A stretch of 64,000 nt of DNA from Chrysomallon squamiferum (GCA_012295275.1 CM022670.1:24495755-24559754); one strand, 5' to 3'. Shown: positions 25,835 to 40,806, counted from the stretch's first letter. Translations and numbers: made by a program. The notes: generated by a model not told the origin, from the letters alone.

Positions 25835-26590
25835 TTTCAAATCTGACTCAACAATTTTATTCGGAAAGCCGCACAAAATTCGCGTAACTAACTACACGAC
25901 ATCGCAAAGACAGGAGGAAAATACTAAGAACAAAAAGAAGAAGAAAAATCATTTCGAAAAATCAAAAGGACGAAACCAAAATAGCCAATCGATTGGAAAT
26001 AGAAAAATCCACACCAAAATAACTGTACTGAGTCCCTGTTTCCACATTTAACGACGACACTCCTTGAATATCAAACGAAATAAATTTCCCAAAACAAGAA
26101 CGAGCTGATAAATATACTTGGAAAGTTGCACACGACGTTTGCCCACGCCTGACAGCGACTGACGAGCTGTGGTGATACACACGTTACTGCGGTAGATTAA
26201 AATTCTGTCCCCAGTTTCCCCAGGCACTGTGTTTAATAACAGCATACCTACATACGACAGGCAGGATAAAAAAAAATAAATAAATAAACGTCGATTTTTC
26301 ACTCGTGTCTAATTTTGTCAGCACAATAAATGAGAACCACGTGGGTCGTAAAAAAAAACCTCGCTGTCTACTATGTAATGAAAGGAATTTACTAGTTTAC
26401 TCTTTGTATTCAGTCTCTAATAGTAACCTCGCCAGAAGCAGACGACCTTCCCATCTTCTTCACAGTGGCGGTTTGATTTTTAAATTGAACGACTGCATTC
26501 GCGAAACAGTCATCTGTTGACAGACAATGACAAAATATAAAACTGTAATCGATTTTTCTTCATTAGTTAAAAGCGATTATTTTGTTTCAT

Positions 26591-26610
26591 AAATAATAAT
26601 AATAATAATA

Positions 26611-26667
<57 letters not shown>
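26591..26667. repeat. (AAT)n microsatellite
   Basis: AAT units with one AGT variant. Confidence 0.95.
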
Positions 26668-28517
26668 TACAAATAAACATACGTAACATCCAGGCAGTGA
26701 AAAGCCACTTAACCTTCTGGAAATGAAAATCAAAGTATCTGTTTTAGCAATCATATCGTGAACCAAAGAAAGACCTTTTCGTGTCCGTATACGTCCACAA
26801 AAATTAAATATTTCTTTCGGAAGCAGTCACTTCCATTATACTCGTCCGCTTGAGTTCTGTGATTACCTGCGGCGAGCAGTTTGACAACTCGTTAAGACAA
26901 TCAATTACTTACACTGCCAAGAAAATACAGTCTTAAGAGGATTCCAAGACATTCTCGTGAAATGCATTTTGTGTGTTCCGTTAGTTAAGGTGCGGTTGTT
27001 GTGATATTTATAATGTTAATTGACTTATGTACGTACACTTGACTTATATATTATATACAGACATAGACAAATACATGCACGCATACATAAATACATACAT
27101 GCATACATACATACATACATACACACAGACATATATACTTGTGTATATAAATAACGATAGACTAATAAAGAGAATGGGAATGACGGAAGGTAAGAAAAAG
27201 AACGATAACTGAAAAAAATCACTGCAACATAAGAAATTAAAAATGATATTGCTACATTATTTAAATGTGTGAATTATCAAACGTCGAGCATAATCTCAAA
27301 TTTTTTCCTATCTAGAACAAGATTTTTTTTTTTTTTTCTTGTCCAAAGCGAATTGCGACAGGAACAGCTTGACAAACGACAAATGACAATGATGGGCTGA
27401 GGATTATCTGATCGTAACCTCGTTTGCCTATTTCACTTGGTCTTGCCGTCTGCCATTCTGTGTCATTACGACTGGCAAGTAGAACATTACATGTGTATAT
27501 GCAACTGGCTATAGTGAATCAATTATTTCGCTGACTGCGTAGATTCATCAGATCACGAAGTGCAAAATCGCAATTTTCGTCTTGCACGCTATGACGGCCA
27601 ATGTAACGTTTGCCCGGCTTCAATTATTGTCTCCATAGGCTCGCTTTAGTTTCAGTGGTGAAAAGAACACAGCGGGGAAGAACAGATCATTAAGGATTTT
27701 TATTTAAAAAAACCTACAGTGCTGTCATCTTTGACGTGGGCAAAAGAATTTTAAAACAAACATGAAAACTAGCATGACGAATCAAATAAACAGCAGCAAC
27801 AACAACGCCAATAAAGAGATCTATTTAACAAAGTAATAAAAATGAAATGAAATAATGTAAAATGCAACTGAAGAGAAAAAACAAAAAACAAACAAAAAAA
27901 ACAACAAACATTTTTGACATTCAATCAATTATTTTCTAGTAAAAGAGAATATAAAAACAAAAACTGAAACAGAGTAAAGAAAGAACAATAATCCCTTTCT
28001 GAAACATAGAAACAAACAACCAGCCGGCCGACCGACCAACCAAAGAACAAAACAAACAACAAACAACAACAACAAAAAAAAGGTTCGATTAAACTTCAGA
28101 CAACCATTTGTATAAATGAACTGGAAAATGTCAAGCTGGGCTTATTTTATTGTTACCATTTACTGGACAGAAATGAATGACGGAATGTTTGTTTTCAGTG
28201 ACATTTTAGCAGGTATTAGATTTTAAATGACCAAGAACTAATCTAGGCTTTCGCTATATCACAAAAGCAAAAAAAAAGGTATTTTCACTTGTCTGAGAAT
28301 AATCAAGAGGTACTACCATACATTTATCAAGCATACTTTATATACATGTAGCTTAAAATGGTATGTATCAAATAAACTTCGAATCACTCACAGAGAAAAT
28401 AAACAGATAATAAGCAAATCTGTGAATAGGTAAATTTAAGTGCTTGAATGAATAATAACGTAATTCCTAAAAGCCAAGAGCCTCCATTTACCTTTCCATT
28501 TCTGTTACCTTAAGAAA

Positions 28518-28587
<70 letters not shown>

Positions 28588-28588
28588 T
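28518..28588. repeat. (CTA)n microsatellite, 71 bp
   Basis: Pure CTA run. The poly-Ser frame on the minus strand is an artefact. Confidence 0.97.
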
Positions 28589-29827
28589 TACTACAACTTC
28601 TTCTGCTTCTGCTTCTTGTTTTTACTGCTACTATTAGTGATGATGATGATGATGATAATGATAATAGTAACAACGACATGGAAATAATAATATCATCTCA
28701 ATACTAACAACACTATGTGTTAATGAACAAAAAGTATACACTTCTTTCAATACCGTTCACTGCTTAACAGACAGATACGACAACTGCAGGGGAAAATGGC
28801 CATTAAAAATATATATGTGTATACAGTTAGTGCTATGTGTCCACAGCCGTCGACCACAAACAAGTTTATTGCTTCAGTCTCTTGAGAATAAATCGGAAAT
28901 AAAAAAACTATAAAACAGACAAAACGGCTTATTTGTTTAATAGGAACGTTCATATACCTAATGGAGTCACTCTACATGGGTTATTTTTCCTAAATATAAA
29001 TATATATGTGGCATAAGTGTCTGCCGTATGTGAGTTTCCCCTTAATTCTTTCCATCATTTGTTATATATATATATTTTAAATTTCTTCCTAAAAAAATAA
29101 ACCCCAGAAAAACAAAACTGAAAAGGGATTACATTAGATTTTTCGTTGACAGAATAGTTAATGCTTTTCCATTCAAGGGTGTCAAGCTGCAGAATATCGT
29201 CAAGCAAAATTCTTTTTATAATGATTCAGGATTAGTGTAGAATGAAAGACAAAAATAAAAAAATTTGACATCTAGCACGAATAATAAAAAATACTCTCAG
29301 ATATACATTATTCACAAGTAATTATAAAAAGATGAATATCTCTGAGTAATTATGCACATACATCTGTAAACACACACAATCACACTAACATATACGCACA
29401 CACATACACCCATGCATACGTACCTACACACATACATACATACATGCTTACACACACACACACACAAACACATACATATATATATATACATGCGTACAAA
29501 ATAATGCAGATGACTAATCAGAAGAAGATAATATATTATATATCTAGGAAACGATACACCTTTAGACACGTATTTATTAATTGACACTGAAAACTGCTAA
29601 ATGTCGTACTTTTATGTATTATTCATGTTATCACGGTCAGATGCCAATCTATCTGACGCGACATGATGATAAATGAGTATGGTAACAGTTTTGAAATTCT
29701 GCTCTGGTTTTTGAAATTTGTAGATGTATGTGACTTCCAGAAATGAAATTATAAATATAAATTGATTATTTAATATATAATTTAGATTTATTACAGAGAC
29801 TATGATCATCTTAGTTTTGTTGTTATT

Positions 29828-29931
<104 letters not shown>

Positions 29932-30496
29932 CCCCATAGAAATCAAATTTAAAAAAAGAAGAAAGAAAAGAAGGATAAACCTTTAACCCCATCTTTCATA
30001 TTTAATACCGAGCAGACCTCCAAGGCCAGCTATTTGGTGAATGAAAATTGTTTCTAAATCAATATCTAATCACATTTTCTTCGTTTGGCGCTCGTCTTCA
30101 ACACTGCTTCAACAGATCCATCTAAATGACAAACCGCTACATCCTTTTTAACGATGTCGACAGCGTGCACGTCATCACGGTGACGCCAATTACCAGACAA
30201 TTTGTCCTCGAGTGAAACTGCTCATTTAGTACTAACTAGGTATGCCGTTGTCATCATTGCTATGCAACTGCACGGCCATGTAATCGAAAGATGGAAAAAA
30301 ATAATGTAAAAAGGCAACTGAAATTGCTATGTTAAAGGCAAGAGAATGGATGTTCTAAAAACAGCGAAATAGTCTTGACAAGATTATTTGCTTTTTTTCT
30401 GATGCACTTCATAATGTCTGACATTAAAATAATTTGAATCGTTGAAATATTTAAAATCTATTCAGCCTCTTATGCAATATTGGATATTTATATTTT

Positions 30497-30506
30497 TACT
30501 ACTACT

Positions 30507-30565
<59 letters not shown>
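30497..30565. repeat. (CTA)n then (CTG)n
   Basis: CTA units shift to CTG at about 30,546. Confidence 0.95.
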
Positions 30566-30724
30566 ATATACTTATATAACGGACAGTTGTATTGTGCACG
30601 ATTAAATAACGGCCATAGTCTAGCAAACTGAATTGAAATCGATATAACTAATTAAATTTGAACAAAGTATGAACAAAGCAATAAAATCCCATGTAGCAAA
30701 ATGTTTTTTTAATTTTATAATAAC

Positions 30725-30826
<102 letters not shown>

Positions 30827-31340
30827 ATAAAAATAATAAGAAGAATTAAAAAAAAAAAAATGAAAAAATGAAAACATTAACGAACAAAAACCTTCCAGCT
30901 GTTATTTGATTTACATAACAAAATATACTTAGTTACCTTACAATGTTTAATTTAGTTCACATTTAAAAGCTAAACAATATTATTTACTCGCTTTGATCTG
31001 TGTATGTAAACAAAAATATCGCTGAAATATTCTACCAGGTTCGTTATAACCAAATACAACCGGAGGATATTTTCACTACAGAGTATGTTCTAAATATATT
31101 AGACTTGTGTTTATTTAAAAAAAAAAAAAAAAAAGTAATCGATGATATTAACATCGTCATGTAAGTGGAAGATGAGTACTAATTCAGAATTAATACAATA
31201 AGAGAATCAGGTTACTGTTTTTATTTTTGGACTGTACTGAAAGATACCTTATAAAACTTATGGTTGTTTTCCAATACATACGATAATTTTGTCAAAATTC
31301 GGATTATATGTATGTCTTTGTTTGTGTTTTGGGTACATAT

Positions 31341-31425
31341 GCGTGTGTGTGTGTGCGTGTGTGCGTGGGTGTATGTATATGTATGCATATATATATGTAT
31401 GTATGTATGTATATATATATATATG
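31341..31425. repeat. (TG)n/(TATG)n/(TA)n compound
   Basis: TG, then TATG, then TA units. Confidence 0.85.
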
Positions 31426-32327
31426 TACGTGAGTTTATATTTACTACAGTTTTATAAATACTGTTACAAGTGGTTTTGTATTCTTCCTTCAGACATTCGC
31501 ACGATTTTATAATCGTTTGATTTAGTTGCAAAATGACATCATTTGATTATATCAATTTAAGATAAAATCAGATAGATTACTGATTTTTGGTTAGTACTCT
31601 GAATCTGTTCGGAAACTAAAATAATTATGGAGAAGAAAAGTACTATTGAAAAAGATTTGTTTAGGAAAAGATTGACATTTTAGTAAAACTGTAATGATGA
31701 TTCGTGTGTGTGTATGTGTGTGCGTGCAGGCATGCATGTGTATGTTTGTGTAACGAATCTTAATTTAAAACACCATCATTAAAAAGTGGCAAACACCCAC
31801 ATCCACTCAATTCCAAGGCGCTACAGCTTTGATATTTCTACATCATCTTGCGAAATAAAAGTTTATAACAAAGACAATCACTTTAAAAAAACGTTGAGAC
31901 AGCTAGGATTAAAAGGAAATCGATTTACGAAATAGAAGAATCAAACAATTAAGCGAAATAACTCTTCTTAACTCTAAAAGGTGCCTTCTCTGTAATAAAA
32001 CGTATCAACTTTTCTCATGCAATTTAGTCTGTAAGAAAGGATTAATGGCAAAGACATTCGTCTTATGATTCACTCTTTCTGCAAGAACTGCTAAATGGTG
32101 AGAACACACGTTCGTCTTATGACTTCAGAGTTTTAGAAAGCGATTTAGTTGCATGCTGTATGTGTGGGGGAGATCTCGCATCCACAGCACATTATACTGT
32201 AGGCATTCTCGTTATATCTGAGTATTTTCGTATACGTGATAGTTTTACATTTGGTGAAGAAGACATAAGGACCTGAATGTTATCGATTTTTCTCTGAAGT
32301 TAATTTAAAACAGAAAAATGACAAGCG

Positions 32328-32354
32328 AAAAAAAAAAAAAAAAAAAAAAAAAAA
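32328..32354. repeat. Poly-A tract
   Basis: 27-base A run followed by AAAT/AAAC units. Confidence 0.9.
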
Positions 32355-33007
32355 TAAAATAAAACAATAAATTAATCAAAACGGATTAATAGGCGATGTT
32401 CATAAATCTGTGAGCTAAATTATTTAATTTTTATGCTTCTTGTTTTTCTTTTTTCCCCTTTTTAAAAATTTACTAGTAAAGTAACTTATAGAAAATGTGA
32501 GGGCGGATTTTCATTTTCATTTGGATGAAAGTAATCTGCAGAATCAAATGTTTCATTATAATAAAAGTATCCAAATTTTTAAAAGATAAAACAGTTCCTG
32601 TTTGTTGATCTTTCTCTGCATCCACGAATTAAACAAGTACAAGAATAAAACCTACAAAGATCACAGGCTAAGAGTGAGAATGCTGCGAAAATGAAATAAC
32701 CAGAAGCCTGCTTTAGTATTTCTGTAGCAGTGACATTTAAATAAAAAAATAAACACTATATTTAACATTTGTAGGATACATGTCTTAGTTTTATTAAAAA
32801 TATTCAGTTCATATTATAATAATAGCAAAAGAAGTTAGGCTTCCAAAGCACGCACAGAGTAAAATAAAATTAAACGTTGAAGTCGGGTTCTGTTTCTTTC
32901 AGTCGTGCTTCTCTTCCCCACCTGAAGCCCAACAAAACAACAACACAAAATAAAAACACACAAACTACAAAGTGAAATAAAAAAAAAAATTCTGTTTTTA
33001 TAAAATA

Positions 33008-33008
<1 letters not shown>

Positions 33009-33049
<41 letters not shown>
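33009..33049. repeat. Poly-A tract, about 41 bp
   Basis: Longest A run in the window. Confidence 0.95.
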
Positions 33050-33051
<2 letters not shown>

Positions 33052-33500
33052 AACAAACAACAAAAAAAAAAAAAAACCAACGAAACCATAATAACAAAAA
33101 GAAAAAAAGCAATTAAAAAAAACGTCCCTTCAACAATGTTCTATTTATAAAGGACGGGCAAACAGTTGTCAAAACGCCGTGACAGCCGAGCTCAACGCAG
33201 TCTGAAAGGTGATATTTAAGTCGGTGTTTCACTGGAAATAGCCGTAATCAGCAGCAATTAGCAGGAAATGCAGCTGACACAAAATGCAGGAAGTCATCTG
33301 TATTAGTTAATTGTTGATATCTGTGAAAGTAACAATGCATGATAAACTGCACAGTTACACAGTAAAGTGCAGGCGGGTGGTGGGCATATGGGGAGGAGGA
33401 GCCAACCACTCAGATACGATGTAAAAAATACCTTAAATATGACATTACTGAGAAATTATTAACATACATGCATATATAGATACATATATACATGTATGTA

Positions 33501-33842
33501 CAGGTACCGGACCAATTATCCGGACTCCTTGGGGCCTGAGGCATTCCGGATTTCTGGATTTTCCGGTTTTCTGGTACCAAAGCATCTAAATACGTAAATA
33601 ATTAGGCATAAACATTTTAAAATTAAAAACATAAAGAAAACTGACGATACACAACTGTGGCAACTCGACACGTTAAACAATGCGGCGAGTGAATGAATGC
33701 CACGCGGCTTGAAAGAGTAGTTCCAGTCTGGTGAGTACCAAAACACCAGCGCGCGCGAACTATGAAAATAGCGTCTGGAAAAAACTTCCGGTTTTCTAGT
33801 CTTTCCGGATTTCAGGACGCCGGAGAATTGGTCCGGTACCTG
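33501..33842. mobile_element. MITE, probable Tc1/mariner-pogo type, 342 bp
   Basis: The ends are inverted repeats starting CAGGTACCGGACCAATT. The first 23 bases match the inverted right end at 22 positions, and weaker matching continues through several CCGGA/TTCCGG elements. The element is flanked by TA on both sides (33,499-33,500 and 33,843-33,844), the target duplication of this superfamily. It has no transposase, so it would need an enzyme supplied elsewhere. The interior includes a GCGCGCGC stretch. Confidence 0.75.
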
Positions 33843-34233
33843 TACACACCCTCACACCCACACATCCACACCTCCACACACCCACACATCCGCACACCCA
33901 CACACCCACACCTCCACACATCCACATACGTACATAATAGATAGATAGCACATACATAAAATAAAAATTATGTATATGGGAAAATCGTGTTCGTCCTTTT
34001 TATAGCCACTTAGATATTTTTATATGTTAATTATAATGTGTGATTTCATGTACTAGACATTATAAGTAATTTCTATTGCCTTTATAGTTAACAAACATGT
34101 ATATTATTACATTTACATAAGTAATTCTAGAGGATTTTGTTCAGGTGTTTTTTTATTTTATTTCTTTTTTTTGTTTTGTTTTTGTTTGAGACTTTATATT
34201 ATTTATAACAGATTAAGTTGTGTAATTAAGTCT

Positions 34234-34312
34234 ATATAATATAATATAATATAATATAATATAATATAATATAATATAATATAATATAATATAATATAAT
34301 ATAATATAATAT
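34234..34312. repeat. (ATAAT)n pentamer microsatellite
   Basis: About 16 perfect pentamers, followed by short GGAATGCAAT direct repeats to about 34,375. Confidence 0.95.
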
Positions 34313-35301
34313 GATATTTATTGCATTGGAATGCAATGGAATGCAATATAATATTTAATGCGATGGAATGCAATATAGTACAAGATATTAGTATTTTTTT
34401 TTATATAAAAAAACCCTAATAACGCTAAAAAAACCTACATAATTTAAAGCTGTACAAATTTTTCATCTTCTTTCAAGTCTAGGAAATCCTTTTTTCTTGG
34501 TCGAATGATGTAAGTCGGATTAAATTCCGTGTGTTTTCTACTTAGCAGTGACATTTACACAGATGTATTTGTATTTTAACGACATTCAGACATACGACGT
34601 AATTACAGATGGGTATTAGCGTTTTTAATGGACTTAGATGCAAGAATTGATTAAATATTAAATTCGTTATACTTATTGATAAAGGAATTACGACATGCAT
34701 AAAAGACCGGGATAAATAATTCAAAGTAGATTTAAAAGTTTATGTTACATAGGTACAACAAAGAACTTCTTAAACTTTTTTATAATTTTATTCGGTTAAA
34801 GAAAAAAAATTTGGTTTTGTGTGTAATATAATTATTGAAAAAAAAAGAACAAAAAAAATTATAATGTTGAATCGTGTAACAATAAATATAACATTAAACA
34901 AATAAATGAAAACATCTGAAAATGTTCAGAATATATGCACACCTATAAAAATGTCCTTAATGTTTATCATTATCATCATTAACACCATTATTATTGTCCT
35001 TATAAGTATCATTAGTATCATTATCATCGTCACCTTGAATAAAACATGCTAAATGCAAAATGACAGAAATGTTTGAGTGTCGGTATTTGTAATTATTTCA
35101 AGCATTTGGTGTAATGAAATGAAACGGAAAAAAAAAAAAACATAATAAAGAAAAAGAAATTAAATTAAACAACACACATTAAGTCCTTACTTTTGACACT
35201 TCAGTTTTTCCCTCTTGCTGTGTTTTATTTATGAAAAAATCATTTCGAATGAATTGTATAATACAACAAAATAGATAATGAATAATCAGCACAAAATTAT
35301 A

Positions 35302-35307
<6 letters not shown>

Positions 35308-35336
<29 letters not shown>
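35308..35336. repeat. Poly-T tract
   Basis: 29-base T run. Confidence 0.9.
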
Positions 35337-35859
35337 CTTTATTTCAAACAGAAATTGGTAGATATTTGTAGTTAATCGTGTTAACAGCTATTATTATTGT
35401 TCTACTTTGTCTGTTAATGCAGAGCTTTTAAAGATCAAACATCACATTTAGATGTATGAATCTAAAATGCACGTGAACGTTCCCACAAGCACGTCGGCCA
35501 CTCCGCACTGACGCAATCATATCACAAAGTAGTTAACTAATAAAACATCCCCAGGGAATAGCAAATGGAACAGATTCATACAGACTGATAGAAAGACGAA
35601 TGGTTAGACACTAACATGTTTGTTCTTCTACCCTGAAAATTCGTAATGCATAGACCTATGTGTATATCAAAGAGACATTTAGGCTTGCACATACGCACAC
35701 ACATACGCACACACATACGCACACACACACATACGCGCACACACCTTCCCACACACTTATATATTTATTACATATATAGCATTATCTCTTGTACAGTAGA
35801 TCTTACTTTAAGAGAGGGGGTAAATATTTAAGTAGATATATAATCAGACAATACTGTAT

Positions 35860-36270
35860 GAAATCAGACATGCAGTACGCATGTCTTATACATAAAACAG
35901 ATTTATGAAATCAGATAGTCAATACTTATGTCTTAGACAGAAACAGACAAATGATACCAAAAAAATATCAATACTTGTGTCTTAGATATAGAAAGATATA
36001 GCATATCAGATAAATATCAATACTTGTTTTAGATATAAACAGATATAGCATATCAGAAAAATATCAATACTTATGTTTTAGATATAAACATACATAGCAT
36101 ATCAGAAAAATATCAATATTTGTGTTTCACATGTAAACAGACCTATCATGCCAGAAAAATATCAATATTTTTGTTTCACATGTAAACAGACCTATCATGC
36201 CAGAAAAATATCAGTACTTATGCCTTAGATAAAAACACACGTACGTTTTCGGACATAGCTATATTTTAGA
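35860..36270. repeat. 49-bp minisatellite, about eight units
   Basis: The marker TATCAATA recurs at about 35966, 36015, 36062, 36111 and 36160, with a TATCAGTA variant at 36209: steps of 47-49 bases. Units share TATCAGAAAAATATCAATAC and a TTAGATATAAACA part. Neighbouring units are the most alike, and decayed units extend to both sides. Confidence 0.85.
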
Positions 36271-36617
36271 AATAAACATACGTATGATACAAGAAGCATT
36301 TACGTCCATAAAAAATAGGTCTAAACAAATATAGCAGTCTAAGATTGCAATGGTTAAATGGACTCTGAATTTGACTGATAAACCAGACGTAGGCTTCCTG
36401 TGTTCTTTCAGCGGTTAGTACTGGAAACATTAGTTCACATTAGACGCCGAAGAAGATTGCTTTTGATAGTGGTAATTAGTTTTCTCCATTGGGAACAACA
36501 ACTTCTGGCAGGTAATTTGAAATACAGATGTATAATGTTTAAGCTGGGAGATGTTTCTGAAAACTTTAATGATATTACCAGCAGTGTTCACTTGAAATGC
36601 AGGCATTGTTTGTTTGT

Positions 36618-36739
36618 GTATGTATGTATGTATGTATGTATGTATGTATGTATGTATGTATGTATGTATGTATGTATGTATGTATGTATGTATGTATGTA
36701 TGTATGTATGTGTGTATGTATGTATGTATGTATGTATGT
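36618..36739. repeat. (TATG)n array, about 120 bp
   Basis: Nearly pure TATG units; TATG-rich sequence continues to about 36,850. Reading frames through it are artefacts. Confidence 0.97.
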
Positions 36740-37918
36740 GTCTGTGTGTGTATGTACATATGTATGTATGTTTGTTTTATGTATACATACATGCATGCAC
36801 GTTTTTTTGTATGTATGTATGCATGTATGTTTGTTTGTTTCTTTGTTTGTTGATGCATGAATGTGTGTAACTGTTTTGTTTATTTAGATTCTGAATTAAA
36901 CACTATGGTAATATATGTCAGTATAAAATAATGTTGTAATCGTCCAGCGAAACAGGCAGCGTTTTAACATTTAAAAAAATGCAGTAATTATTGGTATAAG
37001 CGGAATATTAGACGAACAGATCAACAAATGATGATAATAATAATAATAATAAACAACCAGTAATAATCTGATGTTCATTAGACATTACTGGGATTTAAAC
37101 CCTGACATTTCTTGTTTATTTCACCCGCAAACTTTGTCGTTTTTATTCTCTGTCAAACAATCCTCTTTCCATAAATATAATTTAAGATGTCTGTACAAGC
37201 AGCGTGCTTTGATATTCTCTCTGCGAATGACGTGATCCAGTCGTATAGGAGGACAACAAAAGATGCAACTTGAGTAGTTTCAAAAATAACCAAATAACAA
37301 ACTTCACTACAGTGAATTGAAACAATTTGTACAAACTCTTGTCTAATGTTTCAGCCTAGACTTGAATAGAGCTCAGTCCTCTGAGATCAGCTCAAGCCAC
37401 GTTCAGTAAGTTTTTTTTTATTATTATTTTTTTATATATACGTCATCAACTGCGCCATCATTTCAAAAGACTAAGATCGTTTCAGATATGGAATCGATAT
37501 CATGGAACGACGCGACTGACGTTCGACTTCCTCTGAACAAGAAATTTTCTTTAAGCTGTTACTATTTTAAAATGTAAGAACACAAAGAACACGAGAAAGA
37601 GAAAAGAAGCAAACGGAAAGAATTTAAAAAAAGAAAAAATTGAAAAAAAGAAAGAAAAGAAAGAAAAACAACAACGATAAACACACACACACACACAAAA
37701 AAAAAAAAAAAATATCATTGAAGTAAATAAATAAAAGTAGATGTAGATTTTATGCCTTCTTTATGTAACTGTATATTGATTATGTCATTGTTGATGTGTT
37801 TATTTAAAAATTAATAATAATAAATAATTTTATTTTTTTTATTATTGCAATTCAGTGCATGGCCCAAACCTCACCCAATTCACCACCCATCTGCAGCTCT
37901 TCCTTACCCGTCAACTGT

Positions 37919-37949
37919 CGCCCCCCCCCCGCCCCGCGCCCGCCCGGGG
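37919..37949. other. C-rich/GC-rich tract
   Basis: A run of ten C is followed by GCCCC, GCGCCC, GCCC and GGGG in an otherwise AT-rich region. The minus strand has several G-runs that could form a G-quadruplex. Confidence 0.7.
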
Positions 37950-39569
37950 TTGCTGAACTTTAATTTTACAGAATACAGTTTCATGGAAAACAGAATATAA
38001 ATTATAAAATATAAATTTCACTGGGGTGAACATCTTTTTTTCTTTTTATCCATTACGTCTGAAGAAATCGAAGAATTTATTTTATGTGACCTTAATGTTT
38101 CTTTCAACAGCACATTTACCAAATGTGATATTTATTGTCAAATCATAATTTCGAGATTTATTGATGCGTCCGACCTAATAAAACTGGTTACGTAACGCAG
38201 TGAGATATGCACTTAATTATTAAATGATTTAACAGTGTCGTTCTCTCGTGAATTTTTTTCCAGCAAACATTAAAACAAGCAGTAATAAAAACTGTTACAA
38301 ATGTCTGCGTTAAAATAAGTGTGGCGTGTAGAATAAGCTTCTTATATTTTTTTTTTTTCAAGAACTGTATGAGACTGTGTAGTATTTTAATATTCTGCTT
38401 CAATGGATTTCGTAAACTTTAAAACGCCGAGAGCGTAGAATAAATCTCCTGGATTAGCGTTAATAACATACAGATCAGTAATATTGTTATAAATGCAGAC
38501 AAATTCGATTTAAAATACGTCCCAAGGGTAACAATGCATATATATTATATATATGCAAAAAAAAAAAAAAAAAAAAAATTACATAATATTTATGGATAAT
38601 AACGAAAGTGCTATAATATTTTGCGTCACTGAATTTAATGAAATTGTTTAATAAAAAGAGCGTAAAATACGATTGTCAAATTGGATTTTTTTGACGAAAA
38701 CCCGTTCATTTGCATTAGTATTAAATTTGTTTTCGTTTGATCCGCTGCTTGATTTAAGTAGGCAGCACAAATGTCATCTCCAGACTAGGTTTAGCGTGAA
38801 ATATTGGTACGTATTTGTTAAAAGGCTCGTTTTGCTAACCAGAACTAATGAATATTTAATTACGTTCTCAAGAGAATATACAGAGACAATTCGTTTCTTA
38901 GAGATTAGTTTTAAAATTTTCATCTGAGTTTTACCAAATGAGTAAAACCACAAAGCAATGTACATTTGACACTTTCTGCTGAAATATTAATTACAGAATT
39001 TAAATGATACTTTTATTATTATTCTTAAACATCTATTTTGCATTACACAAGGCTGCTTAGAATCTATCCTTCTTAATTTATAACGGTTTTATAGATTGAT
39101 GTCTTACATATAATTAAACATTCAAACATAAGTAGAAGTAAGAAAGTAATAACCGAAGTATTAAAATATAATAAAATAAAATGGGGGAAAAAAATAAATA
39201 AAATACAAACCAAGGGACATAACTGTGTAAAACTGAGAAAGAACAAACGACATGTAATTACAGTTCATTGATAGCGTTTTTGTAGCAACAGAACCCATAA
39301 TTCTTATATACAGTAACTGAATGACAGCGAGATATGGAGCTGGATTTATATATATATAGACACACATAGAGTATACAAATATGTAGTTTTCACATATTCA
39401 GCAAATAAAAGAGAGAAGGAGCAGCAAAATCACTGGTTATAATGATGACAATAAAAGTGCGCAGAAAATGGACTTTTATTTAATTTTAGTTTAGAAAGAA
39501 CTGTTCGTATTAAGATAAAACGACAGTAACTGTAACGGTTTATTCGTAAAGTCATTATTCTGGTAAAGG

Positions 39570-39647
<78 letters not shown>

Positions 39648-39690
39648 TAATAATAATAATAAAAATAATAAAAAAAATGATAATAATAAT
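39570..39690. repeat. (AAT)n with A-rich interruptions
   Basis: AAT triplets broken by AAAA variants. Confidence 0.9.
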
Positions 39691-40721
39691 TGTATATTTT
39701 CAAACCTTCGGACATTTAATTATTAAATATCTAACAGAAATAAGGATTATGATATATAGAGAAATGTAATGAATTTTCCAGAAATAAAAAGACATCTAAG
39801 GAAAATATTTCATGAGAATAAAACATCTCGGTAATTCACAGAAGTTCTAACACATTACTGACTGACAGCTTCAATTTATTGCTTTTTCACTTTTTTGTAT
39901 TTGGACGAATCACGAACACACACACACACACACATACATACATTACATACGTTCGTATCAACGTACGTACGCTAGTATAAAGAAAGGAAACCTCTTCATT
40001 ATTTATTAATATTTATATAAAACAACATTTTCGAATCTCATAAGTGCGACATTCATATGATTACATAATCTGCTCTTCACTTGGCTTATCAATATTCGTA
40101 TTTTTTTTGTTCTTGTGGGTTTTTTTTCTCTCGTCGTCATACACCAATAACTTAGACACTTATTATTATAAAAGCTGGTCTGGACAACATTCGAAGCCGT
40201 GAAAACGTCGCATCTTGACAGGATTATCAATTTGTGTCCAACTTATGTAGTTCTGACGTGTTAACACTTTATCAGACATCCAGTGACATACAAACCTGTC
40301 GACGGACCATTAAACTAGACAGAACCTGCCTTAATTGTTAATTGTATCTTTTCAGTACAGGCGAAGATTGACCTTTTGTGACGTTGCTTGTTCGTAATCC
40401 AGCATCACGGGGGAAGTTTATTAAATTGTCCACCTCCCTCGTATTAAAGTAGTTGGAGTAATTGGTCCATTATCGTGTTTGCACGTGTGTTAAGGACAGC
40501 TTGTTAACACACGTCATCGCCTGGCGCAGTTCATTAATGGCGCATCAAACATCTCTTAAGCAAAGGCTTTAGCTATTTTATAAAATTATCAACAGATTTT
40601 CCCCATTATCACCCATTTCACCTTGCCCAAGATTATCCTTCGTTTAATGTCGTGAAAGTCATCTTCAAAAAGGCAAGTATAAGCTTAGGTTGTTAAAAGC
40701 TTTTATAAATGTGAAATAGGT

Positions 40722-40725
<4 letters not shown>

Positions 40726-40806
<81 letters not shown>
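40726..40806. repeat. (CT)n microsatellite, about 80 bp
   Basis: Pure CT run. Confidence 0.97.

Noticed and set aside
36400-36870. 156-residue open frame
   Set aside because: Mostly the translated TATG repeat, with no protein-like domain.
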